From positions 682,001-746,000 of the forward strand of contig NW_026570236.1 of assembly GCF_019649055.1 (NCBI RefSeq): a stretch of 64,000 bases of DNA. The letters run 5' to 3'. Each line of letters starts with the position of its first letter. Position 1 is the stretch's first letter. The DNA comes from Paramacrobiotus metropolitanus (Eukaryota > Tardigrada > Eutardigrada > Parachela > Macrobiotidae). Shown here piece by piece: positions 44,326-57,321 of the stretch. The notes under the pieces were generated by a model, which worked only from the letters and a program-made list of their open reading frames with translations, was not told the origin of the DNA and did not search any database. The translations under genes and the position numbers were made by a program.

Positions 44326-46696
44326 CTAGGCCGTAATCGCTATGTCGCCCAAAGGAGCGTTGCTCAAAATCCATGGTAAATATGCATCAACTTTAGTGAA
44401 GGCAGTGCCAAATCCGATGACACATCCTAAGGTAAATGATGTCAGACCCGCAAGATATTGCGCTCGTTTTCGAGAATCGTAACCGAAGAGCGGCCCGCCG
44501 CTATCATAGAAGCAAGCACCTTCGCCGATGGTCCCACCGGCGCAGAGAAACAGATCCAAGTTGGTCTGCTAATTGGGGTCTTCACCGTCGAAAACATACG
44601 AACAGTTATCTTTAGAAAGGATGGTCTGCTGCACATACTTGAGGGGAACGTCTGGACGGGGTGGGTCAGGCATTGTACCGTCTGCAGTGTGAGAAAGCAT
44701 CGCGTAGTGCATTTGAATCACGAGTAAGCACATCTTTATACAGACTACAGAGTAATTCTTATTGTTGGGAGCCGGTATTGAGGGAAGTCGAAGAATTAGA
44801 AAAACAAGCAGCAGTCCCCTTTCTCCCGTCCAAATATACCGCTTTCCGTGTTTGTACCCATATACAGTATGAAGCGTTTACCAATCATGCAGCTTTCTCT
44901 TCCGTTTGACTTACTGAAATCTAAACCTATTATGGATTCGGTCCCAAATCCCGAGGTGACGCACTTATCTCCAGGTTTCGGCACCTGAGTGCTCATACAC
45001 AATTTGCAAGCGCAGCCACTACGCTGGCAGAAATCAATGGGCTCGGCCAGGACCAACATCCCAATATCGTTGTTTGCAATATTCAAATCGAAATCCGGAT
45101 GGGAGATGGCGGATCGCGCAACGTACTGACGGGAACAGCCTTCCACAACCGACGGATAAACGTATGTGCTGTTAAAATCAGAGGCAACTGATTTGGCTCC
45201 AATGGTAACGGTGTAGACAACATCAGAGGCGTTATAGCCAGCATCAACGGTCAACATCCTTGGAATAGACACACAGTGACCAGCGGTGAGGATTGTTTTG
45301 GCTCCGACGATAACTCCGCCGCAAAGGCCAATAAAACTGGGTGACTCAATTTTGATCGAAACCTGTCAAATTTATTGCAGAGCTGATTTAGCGACGGGAA
45401 AAACTCATGTTCAAAGTACAAAATATAAAAATAATATGTGACCTTTATTACTACGACCTTTATGACCTATTAGTCTGCCTTTATTGTTATGTATTAGTCT
45501 ACCTTTATTACTGCTTAAATACCACTTATTTTACACGTAGTTGTTAATATCTGTCAACATATTGAAGTGTGTGCTACAGAAATACGTCAAAGTAAGTGAC
45601 CTGTATTACTAAATATATCCTGCTGATTTTATTATCTAATACTTGCCAACATATCGATGCACTTCCGTCTGGGGCATCAAATCCACCAACAATTCTATTC
45701 TGTGTCGATGCAGCAGTGCGTAAGTACCTTAACCACTGAGCGAACCGCTGCTGTCGAAATTTGAACACTTCTTTTATTGACCGGTGATGATCCCTGGGTG
45801 GATTTCTTGGGGGACTTCTAGATGGTTTTTCTAGGGGTGCAAACAGGTTCGGATCAATATTGGCGATTCCGCATTGTTTTGCTTTAACGCAAACCGAGGG
45901 AAAATTGCCGAACGTTGAACGATCCGAAGGCGTCTCATTTGTGTTGCACGATGAGGTTCTGTTGGCTGTTTGAAACCGCAAAAAGAAAACATGACAGTGT
46001 AAAGTTTATACGCAAGCAAATTGATAAAGGATAAAGGTCGTATCACTGACCGTAACAACAGACGGCGTCCCCATATTCAAAATTATTGCAGTCTTTCGAA
46101 ACCGTCGTCGTCAGATTGGCTTTTTGGCAAAACTCGATGGCATGCGCATTACGTGAAAGGCAAACACCGGCAATGTTGACGCTGTCCTCAGGATAATCCG
46201 GGAAGCAGGTCGGGCCGACGAGTTTTGGTGATGCGTAAGGCTTCGGTGAATAAGGAGATTGTGGACTTTGTGGTAAATACGGCGGCGCTCGGTAGTTATT
46301 GTCTGCGCTGTCGTCCAGATAATTTATTCCTTTCTGGTAATAAGTTGTTTTATATCGATGGTATCTGTCATTAAAATTGTGTTTTAAATCTGCCTTGCCA
46401 CTGGTTAATAAAACATAAATTTTACTCATACAGCCAGAAAATCACTTTCCTATAAATAATTTTAAAGGCACATGTATTGCAAAACAATACAAGTATATGG
46501 GTTGCCGAAGTACCTCTCACCTATCTTCGTATCCAGCATTGTAAGGCAAGGTGCTGTTCCCTCTAATTATATTGTGTGGATGTCCATAAGCGGGAAGAAA
46601 CGACCCATAAGCGAGCGGACTGCTCTCGGATTATAGGTATCCATTCGTTTCACCAGTGCTTAGCACTAAAAGAAATACCGCAAATGGAATTACCAT
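44326..46696 (-). pseudogene. CLIP-like serine protease 3, nonsense-mutated pseudogene
   Basis: Exon homology is complete: 46696-46521, 46364-46051, 45965-45643, 45362-44915 and 44681-44326, all with correct splice sites and phase. Two in-frame stops break it: TAA at 46631-46633 in the signal-peptide exon and TAG at 44569-44571 in the last exon before the catalytic serine. The active-site GDSGGP is also changed to YDSGGP, which removes the oxyanion-hole Gly193. The triad His and Asp remain. Intact splicing and only a few substitutions suggest recent inactivation. A read-through or inactive-homologue role is less likely, because the first stop truncates the protein after about 21 residues. Confidence 0.85.
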
Positions 46697-47341
46697 ACTT
46701 AATTACGAACATCGACAAATGGATTAGTGAAAAATTTACATATTTTACTAATCGTAATTTTGGGCTTTAATCAATAACAGAGTTTGGATTAACGTGTATA
46801 CAGATCAAATATTGCTGGCTGATAGTCAACAACAGCAAATATTTAACAGTTATATAACAGCGATGTATTCCGGAGATTGCAGGCGTCCAAGCTTCTTCGT
46901 GTTTGAGTCTAATTTGAATTATGATTATGCAACCCAGACACACGTAACTAATATGTTTGCGGCTAGAAAGGTTTTGTTAATATTCGAAATACTCTCGTAC
47001 AGTTCTGCATTTTCCCATGGTGCTAGAAGTCCTTCTCGACAATAATTTCGCTAGAACCGCTTAAGGTAACGGACACTGATAGTGCGACCTTGTAGCTCTG
47101 CAGTGTGCACTTATTGTTGTACAAAAATCCGTTAAATCAGTGCGGCGAAATAGAATTTGCAGTAAACCAAATTAATTCATAGTAGCACCATGTATTCGAT
47201 TTACAAGTATAATAAACTTGTGTCAAATTCACATGTCGAATCGTAATTCAATCATATGTATATTACTGCAATATATAAGTTTGCTTCAAACACAATATGT
47301 ATCCTTTGAGTAAAACTTTTATTAACGTCAATATTTGTGTT
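46697..47341. other. Intergenic between protease loci 3 and 4
   Basis: About 645 bp. Short open frames near 46794-47045 show no recognisable domain. Nothing is supported. Confidence 0.5.
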
Positions 47342-48929
47342 TCAGAGCATCACGGTAACATCGCCCAGAGCAGCAACGTTTAAAATCCAAGTTGAAAATG
47401 AATTAACTTTAGTGTAGAGGCTGCCAAATCCAAGACCGCACCCTATGCCGAAAGACGTTAGCCCGGCAAGATACTGGGTCCGAGTTCGGGGATCATAGCA
47501 AAACAGCGGTCCGCCGCTGTCACCGAGACAGGTGTCTTCGCCGTAAATCCCACCGGCGCACAGAAACAGATCGAGGTTGCTTGGTTTATCACCGCCGAGA
47601 GCGTACGAACAGTTTTCATCAGGAAGGATAGTCTGCAGTACGTACTTCAGGGGAATATCCGGGCGTGGTGGGTCAGGAAATGTCCCATCTGCAAAGTGGC
47701 AACATAATTAAACAATCAGGTTATAAATTTAAAATAATTGTTACTGATAAAAACAATTAGTATACAGTTATAAGTATGAAGCATAATTAGCATGTACTGA
47801 CGACGACTTTACTTACTGAAATCAAACCCTATGATGCCTTCGAACCCAAATCTCGATGCTACGCACTTGTCTCCCAGTGCCGGCACTTGAGTGTTTAAGC
47901 ACAATTTACAAGCACACGCACTATGCCGGCGGAAATCGATGGGTTCGGATAGGATCAACACTGCGATATCGTTGTTGAGAGTATCCGAGTCGTAGTCCGG
48001 ATGGGGAATGGCCGATTGTACACTGTACTTACGCGAACAGCCTTCAACTACCTCCGGATAAACGTAGGTGCGGTTGAAATCCCACGCAACCGATTTCACT
48101 CCAATAGTAACCTCCAAAGTCACATCGGAAGCATTGTAGCCGGCGGCAGTGGTTGCTTAAATGAGTTCAACCACACAGTGGCCGGCTGTAAGGACTGTTT
48201 GAGTCCCTGTTATAACGCCACCGCAAAGGCCAACAAAAGCTGGCGTCTGGATATTACTTAACCGAAACCTGGTAAATAAGCTCCAGCATATAGTTTATTG
48301 ACATACGTACAGTATATACGAGAGTTGCATTTCAAGGTGAAACATGTAAATTTAATTTTCTTTATATTACCTGCCAGCAAACCGATGCGCTGCCGTTAGG
48401 AGCATCAAATCCACCAACAATTCTATCCTGTACTGATGCAGCCTTTTTTAGATATTCGAGCACTCTTCTTAATTTAGACTGTCGGGTTATGAATGATTCT
48501 TTAACGATCCGGTGAGGATCCCGAGTAACATTTTTTGGAGGGAGTCTTTGTCGGTTTTTCTATAGGCGCAAACAGTTTCGGGTCGAAATTGACGATCCCA
48601 CACTGCATTTCTTGTACGCAAGCCGAGTGGGAGTTAGGAAACATCGCCGAAAACGTGTCATTTCTGCTGCAGGATGATGTTCGGTTTTCTACAGGAGTTT
48701 TCGAAAACAATTGTGTAACGCCCTACGTGAAAGACAACAACCGGCAGTGTGGGCGCTCTTCTTAGGATAGTCGGGGAAGCATTTAGGACCGATGATCTCA
48801 GGCGCCGGGTAAGGCTTAGGAGAGTAAGAAAGCTTCTGTGGGTACGGCGGTGCCTTGTAGTAATCGGGCGTACTGTCGTCCAAATAATTTATTCCTTTCT
48901 GACGATATGCCGCTCCGTAACCGTCGTAT
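47342..48929 (-). pseudogene. CLIP-like serine protease 4, decayed pseudogene
   Basis: Homology covers exons B to E. The last exon (47688-47342) is fully open, keeps GDSGGP and has Asp189. Exon D (48268-47817) has a frame error with a TAA at 48254-48256 just after its start and another TAA at 48157-48159 shortly after TAGHC. Exon C has a frame slip in the homopolymer at 48531-48536. Exon B (from 48929) stops in the middle of the CLIP-like module near 48736 and runs straight into the exon C acceptor, so the rest of that exon and the intron are deleted. No signal-peptide exon was found upstream. This is a clear dead copy, older than locus 3. Confidence 0.87.
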
Positions 48930-49229
48930 CTGTTAAAATTCACATTATGCAACAACGGCGCAAATCTTGTCATTGTTGAACAAACGACCAAGTTAAAATG
49001 GCTAAACTAAAAATAAGTAAACTAAACTAAACATACCAATAAATACGTAACTAGTATTTTAAGTTCCTAAACTACATAATTCAGTAGTTAAAATAGAAAT
49101 ACATTTTTATAACGAAACCCCGACCATTTAGTTTTGCAGAGTGGATACCTGTCGGTTGCGCTAGCGGCAGTAAAACGATTTTTCACTTCCAGTATGTTTA
49201 CAAATAATATCGGCTACTTCATCGCTTAC

Positions 49230-49427
49230 CTGAAAGACTGATTCGAGACGTATGGTGTAACACCGAGGGTATGATTCAACTGGAATTTGTAGAGATCCTG
49301 GAAAAAAGTCGGTGCATATACTGGTCGAGAATGCCCATATGCAGTTTGACCATTTTCCTGTTTGGGCACATCCCTTGCTTAGAATATTGTACAACGTCAA
49401 ACAGAATACGACACATGCATTTTTCAT
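49230..49427 (-). other. Possible orphan exon encoding a signal-like peptide
   Basis: ATG at 49427 opens 66 codons with a hydrophobic start (MKNACVVFCLTLYNIL) and four further cysteines. It ends at a strong donor CAG/GTAAGC. The phase (0) does not fit exon B of the protease family, so it is not the missing first exon of locus 4. It may be a remnant or the start of an unrecognised small gene. Confidence 0.25.
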
Positions 49428-49891
49428 GGTTGTACGCTTGTTTTGGCTAGCGCAGAATGTGAATCTCAATGTGTGTCATAGTATACTTTATTAATCACAC
49501 TAGTACTAGCTTCAAGAGATCAGTGATGACTTGACTATGTATTTTAAAAAGCAAGATCCCGCAAGTCGCCAATTGGTTATGGCTTGGTTAGTTACCTAAT
49601 ACTCGGTGCTCTTGCCATAAGATTTTGACCTAGGCATGGCTGTACTTCCTTAAAAAAATGGCAAAGCATGTGGCTAATCGCCGCCGCCAGTGACTTTGAA
49701 ACAAATGCACATCTCGTACATCCTACCTAAACTTACGGTAATTATAAGTATGTGCTGAAGTTTCTGGTAACAAATTAAGCGCTTTTGTGGACGATCTCGG
49801 CAACGAAATATTGTGCAATGTACGATTTCTCTCAGAACTTTCTACGTTTTTGACCGGGCGGAGGTGATGGCAGTGTGTGCCTATACTTCCC

Positions 49892-50504
49892 TTTTACTCG
49901 CGTTCCGACCGCTTACAGAATACACCTTCACGTTCCGTCCACCCACCATTTCAGTTTGCCCGCATGGGCCCATAAAAAAATTAGTTTGGATTACTATACA
50001 GGTAATTTTTAACCAGTAGAAACCTTTATTTTGGAACCGAATGCAACAAGGAATAACAAATAAATTTAACAGAAAACAAAGTTACAAAAGTTTAGAGATC
50101 AGCGAATCAATCCGAATTTGCTGTATAAAGACGAGGAATTATCACCAATTAAATCATCGATTTAGTTAATAATAACCAATTTCTTACTTGGTTTTGATTT
50201 ACTAGAATTAATCACATTAAAACAGAGATAGCGCTTTCGAATAGGGATTACACACCACGATAACAAATAAAAAAAATAAAACTGCAAAATGATAAGCAGT
50301 TGGCGAAAAACGAACAATAGAAGTACAAATATACTTTGGACTTAAAGGATTAAATTTTACGCGCTGGGGAAAAACAAACCGAACGGTGCAGTCAGCTCTT
50401 AATAACCACGTAGCCGCTCACTGCAGGGGCTACTAATGCAATCGGGTGGACGCCTGGACGGAACGTGAAAGTGTATTCTGTAAGCGGTCGGAACGCGAGT
50501 AAAA
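49892..50504. repeat. Inverted-repeat pair, 50-bp arms (49/50 match)
   Basis: 49892-49941 and the reverse complement of 50455-50504 differ at one base and enclose 513 bp of AT-rich, non-coding DNA. Weaker similarity extends outward beyond the arms. This looks like a MITE or foldback element, but no target duplication was confirmed. Confidence 0.85.
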
Positions 50505-50822
50505 TCGAAGTACAGATATGCTGGAACTGGAACTTTTACTACTTCTATGGTAAAAGGACTTTATGCCATAAAGTTTATGGTGCAACTTCTTTAAAAATCT
50601 TTTGTGTTATTGACGGGAACAGGAGGAAATAGCCCCGACTCCAATAATATGCGCACATTGATACAGATTACAGATATACAGTAGAAGGGATTAGTATTGT
50701 ACTGATTGTAAGTTTACAGCAATTACTTACTGTAGTAAAACGCATTCTATACAATAAAATGTTGCAACATGAAAGCATCCAGATGCTACCGAACACAAAT
50801 CATGAGATCTCATGATACTTCT

Positions 50823-50972
50823 CTACTTCAGATCAGTTTTGCTTCCCACTTAGAACAGTAACCTTAAAGTACATAAATTAAACTGTATAATCCTTCTAGA
50901 AGGATTATACAGTTTAATTTATGTACTTTAAGGTTACTGTTCTAAGTGGGAAGCAAAACTGATCTGAAGTAG
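50823..50972. repeat. Perfect 150-bp palindrome, no spacer
   Basis: Two 75-bp arms are exact reverse complements meeting at 50897/50898 (CCTTCT/AGAAGG). It ends 22 bases before the stop codon of protease gene 5. Zero-spacer palindromes of this length are unstable, so this is either a very new event or an assembly fold-back. Confidence 0.97.
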
Positions 50973-50994
50973 CCATTGCGATGAACTGGCCTTG

Positions 50995-53475
50995 TTAAAT
51001 CATAACAGAAACATCACCCAGCGGTGCTGTTTCTGCAATCCATGACAGAAATGGTGCGACTTTTGTAAAGAGTGATCCGTAACCGATGCCGCATCCCAGT
51101 CCAGCTGAAACCAGTCCCGCTAGGTATTGCGTCCGCGTGCGGTGGTCATAGCAGAACAGCGGCCCACCACTATCACCAAAACATGTACCTTCGCCAGGAA
51201 CACCGCCGCCACAAAGAACAAGATTGAGGTCTGTCGTTCCAGTGGGATTTTCATCCCACGTGCAGACAGTCTGTGGCACGTATTTGAGAGGAACATTTGG
51301 TCGCGGCGGATCGGGATATGGCAATGTATCATCTAGAAACCAACCAAACAAATTTTTCACAACTTTCCTTATCATAACTTATAAGTGCTGCCGCCAGTAA
51401 AAGCCCTAAAAGCGTTAATAATTAAAGAAACTACATGATGATGTAAAATTACACAGCGTTATTAATTAAATACGTAGACCTACTCCAGTCTGCGCCGATG
51501 ATTGTCTCGATTCCAAATCCAGACGCTACGCACCGGTCTCCTGGTTCCGGCATTTTTGTGTTCAAGCACAGTTTGCACGCGCACGCACTATGCAGTCGGA
51601 AATCGATGGGTTCGGATAGAATCAGCATGGCAATATCATTATTGAAGGCGTAAAGGTCAACACCCGGGTGAGGAATTGAGTCACGGACAGCGTAGTCGCG
51701 GGCGCACCCTTCGACGACCGACGGGTAAAGAGAGATGTTGTTGAAACGAGACGCGCGTGATGTGACGCCAATGGTCACAGTAAAGGTCACCGCCGATGCG
51801 TTGTAACCAGTAGAGGTCATTAGTCCAAGCGGAAGGGTTAGACAATGGCCAGCGGTGAGGATGGTTCGCGTGCCGATAATGACGCCGCCGCAAAAAAATA
51901 AGCCATCAGCGCTCTGGATCTTGACTGCAGCCTATCGTATTTTAAGTGTGGTTATTCACACGGCATTATATTAATTTATTCCACTGCGTCCTGTACGGTG
52001 ACGGTAGTTAAATACCTGCCAGCATATCGATGCACTTCCGTTTGGAGCATCAAATCCACCCACAATCCTATTGTTTGTCGTTAAACTGGCTGTTTCGGTA
52101 GAGAACGGCACCCGATGCACTAGTTGCTGCTGCTTTAGGAACGCTTTTACAAACTGTTGCAGATCCGGAAGCTTCTGTTTTGGATAGGGAGATGAACGGG
52201 GTTTTTCGATCGGGATAAATAAATGCGGATCGTTATTTGGTATTCCACACTGCATTTCCTGTACGCAAGCTGTATGGGAATTTTGAAAGGTGGATAACAG
52301 CGAATTATTCCTGTTGCAGGTTGTGGTTGTGTTGGCTGTGCAGAATGAAAATACGAGTACGTACGAGTAATTATCAAATGCGTTACAAGCCACCTTATGC
52401 ATATATTCTGATGTTTCTCTGATTATATCTTTGCATACCGGCCACCAGACGCTTCGTGTAATTCCCCATGACACTACTTTTGTAAACTATGTTAGGTGAT
52501 AATTATTGTAGTGTATTATTATAATTACAATACTGCAGTTACTGTACAATAATACAATCGTGTGTAATTATAACTATTTTACAAGCTTTTCATAAACGAG
52601 ATTCATAAATTATCAGTTTTTCGCAAGTGGAACCCGGAGCATTCCCTGACTTTGGCGTCAGAACAGTATTATGCAAAAGCATTTTGTGAAAGTGTCCGGA
52701 ATGTGAAAAACATCGCAGTACGCAGCAATTATCCTAGAGCAAAAGTAGATTATTTACCGTAGCAGCATACAGCGTCGCCATACTGGAAACCGTTGCAGTC
52801 TCTGGAAACCGACGTTGTCATATTGGTTTTTCGGCATACGTCAATGGCGCTTTGGGCAAGACAAAAGCCGGCAATGTGGGCGCTTTTCTTCGGATAGTCA
52901 GGGTAACATTTCGGACCTATGATTGCGGACACCTCATACGGTGGCGAAGTGTACGAAGGCTCCGGCAAATATGGGCGGTATGGTGGCGCTCTGAAGTAGC
53001 GTGGAGAGTCCAGATAATTGATTCCTGCATGGGCATTCTTCAATCCGACACCGTAGCCTCTGAAGTGATATTGAAAATTCAAGAAGAATGCTAATTCCAA
53101 TCTATTTCAATTTTTTACCAAATTATTTAAATTATTATAATATTCCCATAACCAGAGATCAGTTAGAAAAGTCGTCGTTAATTAAGTGGTCGGCATCTTT
53201 TAAAGTACTGCCTTAATTTTTAACCGGAATCACGTTGTAAATTTCCATCTTTTCAGTTACCTGGCGTTGCTTCGGTATGCACTTCCGTTCTTTCTATTGA
53301 CAGCGTTTACAAAGGTATAATGCAGATTGGGCGGGGTTAGATCCGGCCGGGTTTCGTAAGGGTCACTGATAAAACGTGGTCCATACACCAGTCGGGAAGG
53401 CCCGTAAATCGACTGGCTATTAATTCGCGTGGAAGCAGCAAGCACAAAACAAAATGTCATAAAAGTCGCACCCAT
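50995..53475 (-). CDS. CLIP-like serine protease 5 (Gly189)
   Basis: Exons 53475-53261, 53059-52758, 52335-52016, 51931-51484 and 51332-50995 join to 540 codons. The start ATG at 53475 begins a signal peptide (MGATFMTFCFVLAAS); upstream in-frame codons lack such a profile. The CLIP-like six-cysteine module, the linker and the NNRIVGG activation site are present. Catalytic residues are His in TAGHC, Asp in FNNDIAML and Ser in GDSGGP. The S1 residue is Gly. It is the most diverged of the five-exon genes in exon A. It reads as functional. The palindrome just after its stop codon may lie in the 3' UTR. Confidence 0.89.
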
Positions 53476-54368
53476 TATAAAATTTTTTGGTTTACGTTTA
53501 CAGAACACACAAGCAGAACATGACCAAGCAAGTACTCTTATCCGTTTAAAACAGAATGGGTCGACAAACAGTGAAAAATATACGGTATTACATAACAAGA
53601 ATGCACGCGTTTTTCCAGTGGATTGGCAGCGCTAAGCTTTTCAAACTCATATAAAAAGTCGGGCAAAAAATGTCTTGGACTCCTGAACAGCTGTAGATTT
53701 TCCTTCACATGAGGCGCCAGCCACCCCGATACGGTTATATTGACTTGTCGTACGTACAACTCGGGCTTGGGTTGTGAAGGTAAGGCAGAATTTAAAAGAA
53801 AACAAAGCGGATAATAAACCTTGAAAAGTGCATTTGAATACTTTTATCGAAGAACAGGGCAACAATTATCACTGAAATTTACATCCAGGACTTTCGTTCC
53901 ATCCATATGTTTAACGAATTTCAGTAAATAACGCTTGTTGTTTTGCAGACTGAGATTCCAGTACGTAGCTTCGGCATACGTAATTAAACATGCATGGTTA
54001 CTTCAGCTACAGTATCTAATAACTGTACAATACTGCAATAAGTACCGTATTACAAAGTACCAGTGCGTATTCAAATGATTACTAGTAATTTTTATCAATA
54101 TATAACATTGGCCAATTACAGCTCTTGTAGGCGACAGCTGGAAGGTGGATCCTGACAGAAAGAAAAACCAGTCATCTGCCGACTCGATACGGGTTTTTCG
54201 GCTTATAAAAAGAATTTTACAACGCTATCAATTTTTACAAAATTCTAGGATAAAGTATTTCCAAAATTATGTTTTTCAGAAGCCGATCGGTACAATCTTA
54301 TGGCATCCGTACATTGCATTTCTTCAATTTAAATTCACATTTTGTTTTGTGCGACATAGTGATACTTT
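53476..54368. other. Intergenic between protease genes 5 and 6
   Basis: About 0.9 kb with no supported coding sequence, presumably the promoter of gene 5 and the 3' flank of gene 6. A TATAAAAA at 53650-53657 is on the plus strand, so it does not serve gene 5. Confidence 0.5.
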
Positions 54369-57321
54369 CTAAATCATTATGGTTACATCACCCAGAGGAG
54401 CATTATTAAAAATCCAAGGCAAATACGAAGTAACCTTAGTATAGCCACTTCCGTATCCGAGCCCGCACCCTATCCCGAAATCCGTTAATCCCGCGAGATA
54501 CTGCGTCCGTGTTCGGGGGTCATAACAGAAAAGTGGCCCACCGCTGTCACCGAAACACGTGTCTTCACCATAAATCCCACCGGCGCAGAGAAACAGATCG
54601 AGATTGGTCAGGTTGTTCGGGTCTGCACCATCGTTAGCGTATGAGCAGTTCTCTGACGGAAGAATAGTCTGCAGTACGTACTTGAGGGGGATGTCTGGCC
54701 GAGGTGGAACAGCAGGGAATGTTCCATCTGAAAAATAAAAAAAAATAAAAATGGCACATGAGATTGTGCGGTATAAATCATGAAGTACGAAGGCGAAAGG
54801 CGACTTTAAAAACTTACATCTCTTTACAAATAATAGGTAATTATTAATTACACAATGCACATATTTACTTCTCTATAGATTAATATTTTAACATTATCTG
54901 AAATTCCTTACTGAAATCTGCATCGATTATAGATTCAATCCCAAATCCAGACGCCACGCACTTATCTCCGGGCTGCGGTGTTTTGGAGCTCAGACACAGT
55001 TTACAGGCGCAGGCACTATGGCGTCGAAAATCAATGGGTTCAGATAAGAGTAACAAAGCAATGTCGTTGTTGAAGGTGATGTCACTGTAGTCAGGGTGAG
55101 GAATAGCCACGCTAACAGCGTAATCCCTTGAGCAACCGTCGACAACGGACGGGTAAACGTATGTTTTGTTGAAGTGATAGGCCACAGATGCGGCACCAAT
55201 GGTCACCGTGAAGTTGACAGACGAGGCATTAAAGCCGGTAACGTTGTTTGCAGTATCGGGAACGATGTAAACGCAGTGAGCAGTTGTCACGATGGTCTGA
55301 GCACCAACTATAACCCCTCCGCAAAGGTAAGTGTGAAATGGCGTGTCAATCTTAACCGCTACCTGCAATCAGGACACCGATGACCTTAGATACCAGTACC
55401 CGATATCAGGTACCATGCAAATTCCTACTCGTAACGGTTCCCTAAGACTTTCGCTTTCACGCGCTCCAAAAGGCTTTTTTATGTTGTTTTTGTCAGTTTC
55501 AACTTCCGATTGCTGGTGTTTCGCGAAATTCTAAACGGTTTGTCGTGCACCAAAGTTGAGTTTGTTATCTGAAACTTTATTATAAAAATAAAAGAAAGTC
55601 ATTTATAAACTTGAAAAGCCAAAATAGGGGTAACCTTAACAGAATTTGCTGAATTTGTAAACCGAATTTTAGAAAAAAAACTTTTAATTTTAATTTCAGT
55701 TTTAAAAATTTACTGGTAACGTGATTTTAGTTCCTGTTGATCATGAGTCATGGTTTTGCGCCTTTTTCTGCACAGCGTCAAAATTCAAATATATTTCTCT
55801 GCATTTAAGATAATGATAAATCAAGACTTCCGGTTCTTCAGCCAAATACCCGCCGATTGGACAGCGTAATGAGCTGTAAAGTTTTCGAAAATGCCAGTTA
55901 TTTTCCTTTTCGATTTTCATTACAAATGGTGGCTTTCCTGCCTACTACTTATAAAAAACTAAGAAAAAATAACAAGATGCCATTACTTAAGTCAAAAATG
56001 CGTTGTTTGGAACCAGACTTGCGGCAAAACCAGCCAATCTGCAGTCACGGCACACAGAAATAAGCATATATCGAAGGTGAATTACAGATTATTGTGCGAG
56101 TTTTTAGAATTCTTTGCCCTTCTTTCAACAATAGAAAAGTATGTTGTACGTTTTCAACGTTATACATGTATATTTTCATATAAGTATGTTTCAGTTCATT
56201 CGGTAATTTGCTTCTTAATTTGCTCACCTGCCAACAGATAGAAGCGCTCCCATTTGGAGCATCAAATCCACCAACAACTCGATTTTGCACTGCCAATCCT
56301 TTTAGGAGATTTTGTAGCCATAATTGTTGTTGAACAAACTTGCGAGCACGTCTAGCTTTGTGGGCACGCATTTCCTGCAAATGTGGTGCTGATACTGCGC
56401 TACTGGGACGAGAAATAGACGGTGACTTCTCGATAGGAGCAAATAAACGGGGATCAATATTGGGAATACCACACTGCATTTCCTGTACGCAAGCGGAATG
56501 GGAATTTTGAAACAATGCCGAGAACGTATCATTCCTACCGCACGTTGGAGTTCGGTTGGCTACGCATAAAATTTAAAGAAGCGTCACAAAATGCCACCAT
56601 GTTCTGATTTCGATTGGCCAAATGGTTGAACGCAGAAGGACAACTTACCATGACAGCAGACGGCGTCACCATACTTAAAATCATTACAGTCTCTGGAAAC
56701 GGACGCCGTCATGTTGACCTTTTGGCACAGATCAATGGCACTGCGCGCAAGACAAAAACCGGCAATATGCGCGCTCTTTCTCGGATAATCGGGGAAGCAT
56801 TTGGGACCAATGACTTCCGACGCCGCGTAAGGCTTGGGGAGATAGGGGATTTCGAATTCTTGTTGGTACGGCGGAGCTTTATAGTTATCGCGACCAGCGT
56901 AGTCCAAATAATTTATCCCTTTCTGGCGGTAAGGTGATTGATATGCAGAGTATCTGCCGTTAAAATATCTAGGGTAGTTCGTAATATTTTGTGAAGATAT
57001 TGATCGGTTAAATACAATATATCGCGCTCGGTCTGTACAGAGATGCACTTTGTTATACAAAGGGCAAACTTTACATCTATATCGTTAGTAAATAAAAACA
57101 CGTTTTGACCTGGAGTTGTTCTGGTATGAGATTCCATTATTTCCTCTGACTGGGTATGCGGGAGCGGACTGCTGCTTGTACTGATTATAAAGAAACGGCG
57201 GGTTCTCTTTATATGGAGGTCCATAGTCTGGGCGAAAAGGCGGATTGCTCCCTGGTCGCTCGTATCCATGTGCAGCGCGTAACGTTAGCACTATAAAATA
57301 AATCGGGGTTAGAGTTGTCAT
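54369..57321 (-). CDS. CLIP-like serine protease 6 (Asp189, trypsin-like)
   Basis: Exons 57321-57110, 56953-56649, 56559-56228, 55362-54912 and 54727-54369 join to 552 codons. It has a signal peptide, a Pro/Tyr-rich spacer, the CLIP-like module and a basic linker (RAHKARRARK-type). The activation site is NRVVGG. The triad is His in TTAHC, Asp in FNNDIALL and Ser in GDSGGP. Residue 189 is Asp (GEDTCFGDSGGP), so cleavage after Arg or Lys is predicted. Gene 6 could therefore activate the zymogens of its neighbours, all of which have Arg before their activation bond except gene 7; this is inference. Intron 3 (C to D) is 865 bp and holds no further gene. Confidence 0.9.
55363..56227 (-). other. 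Intron between exons C and D of protease gene 6
   Basis: 865 bp, GT-AG, larger than in the sister genes. It is AT-rich and nothing recognisable is inside. Confidence 0.7.

Larger units (their letters stand above)
48930..50994. other. Intergenic between protease loci 4 and 5
   Basis: About 2 kb. It holds a possible small secreted exon (49230-49427), an inverted-repeat pair (49892-49941 and 50455-50504) and a perfect palindrome (50823-50972), each listed separately. The rest is AT-rich with no gene. Confidence 0.6.
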
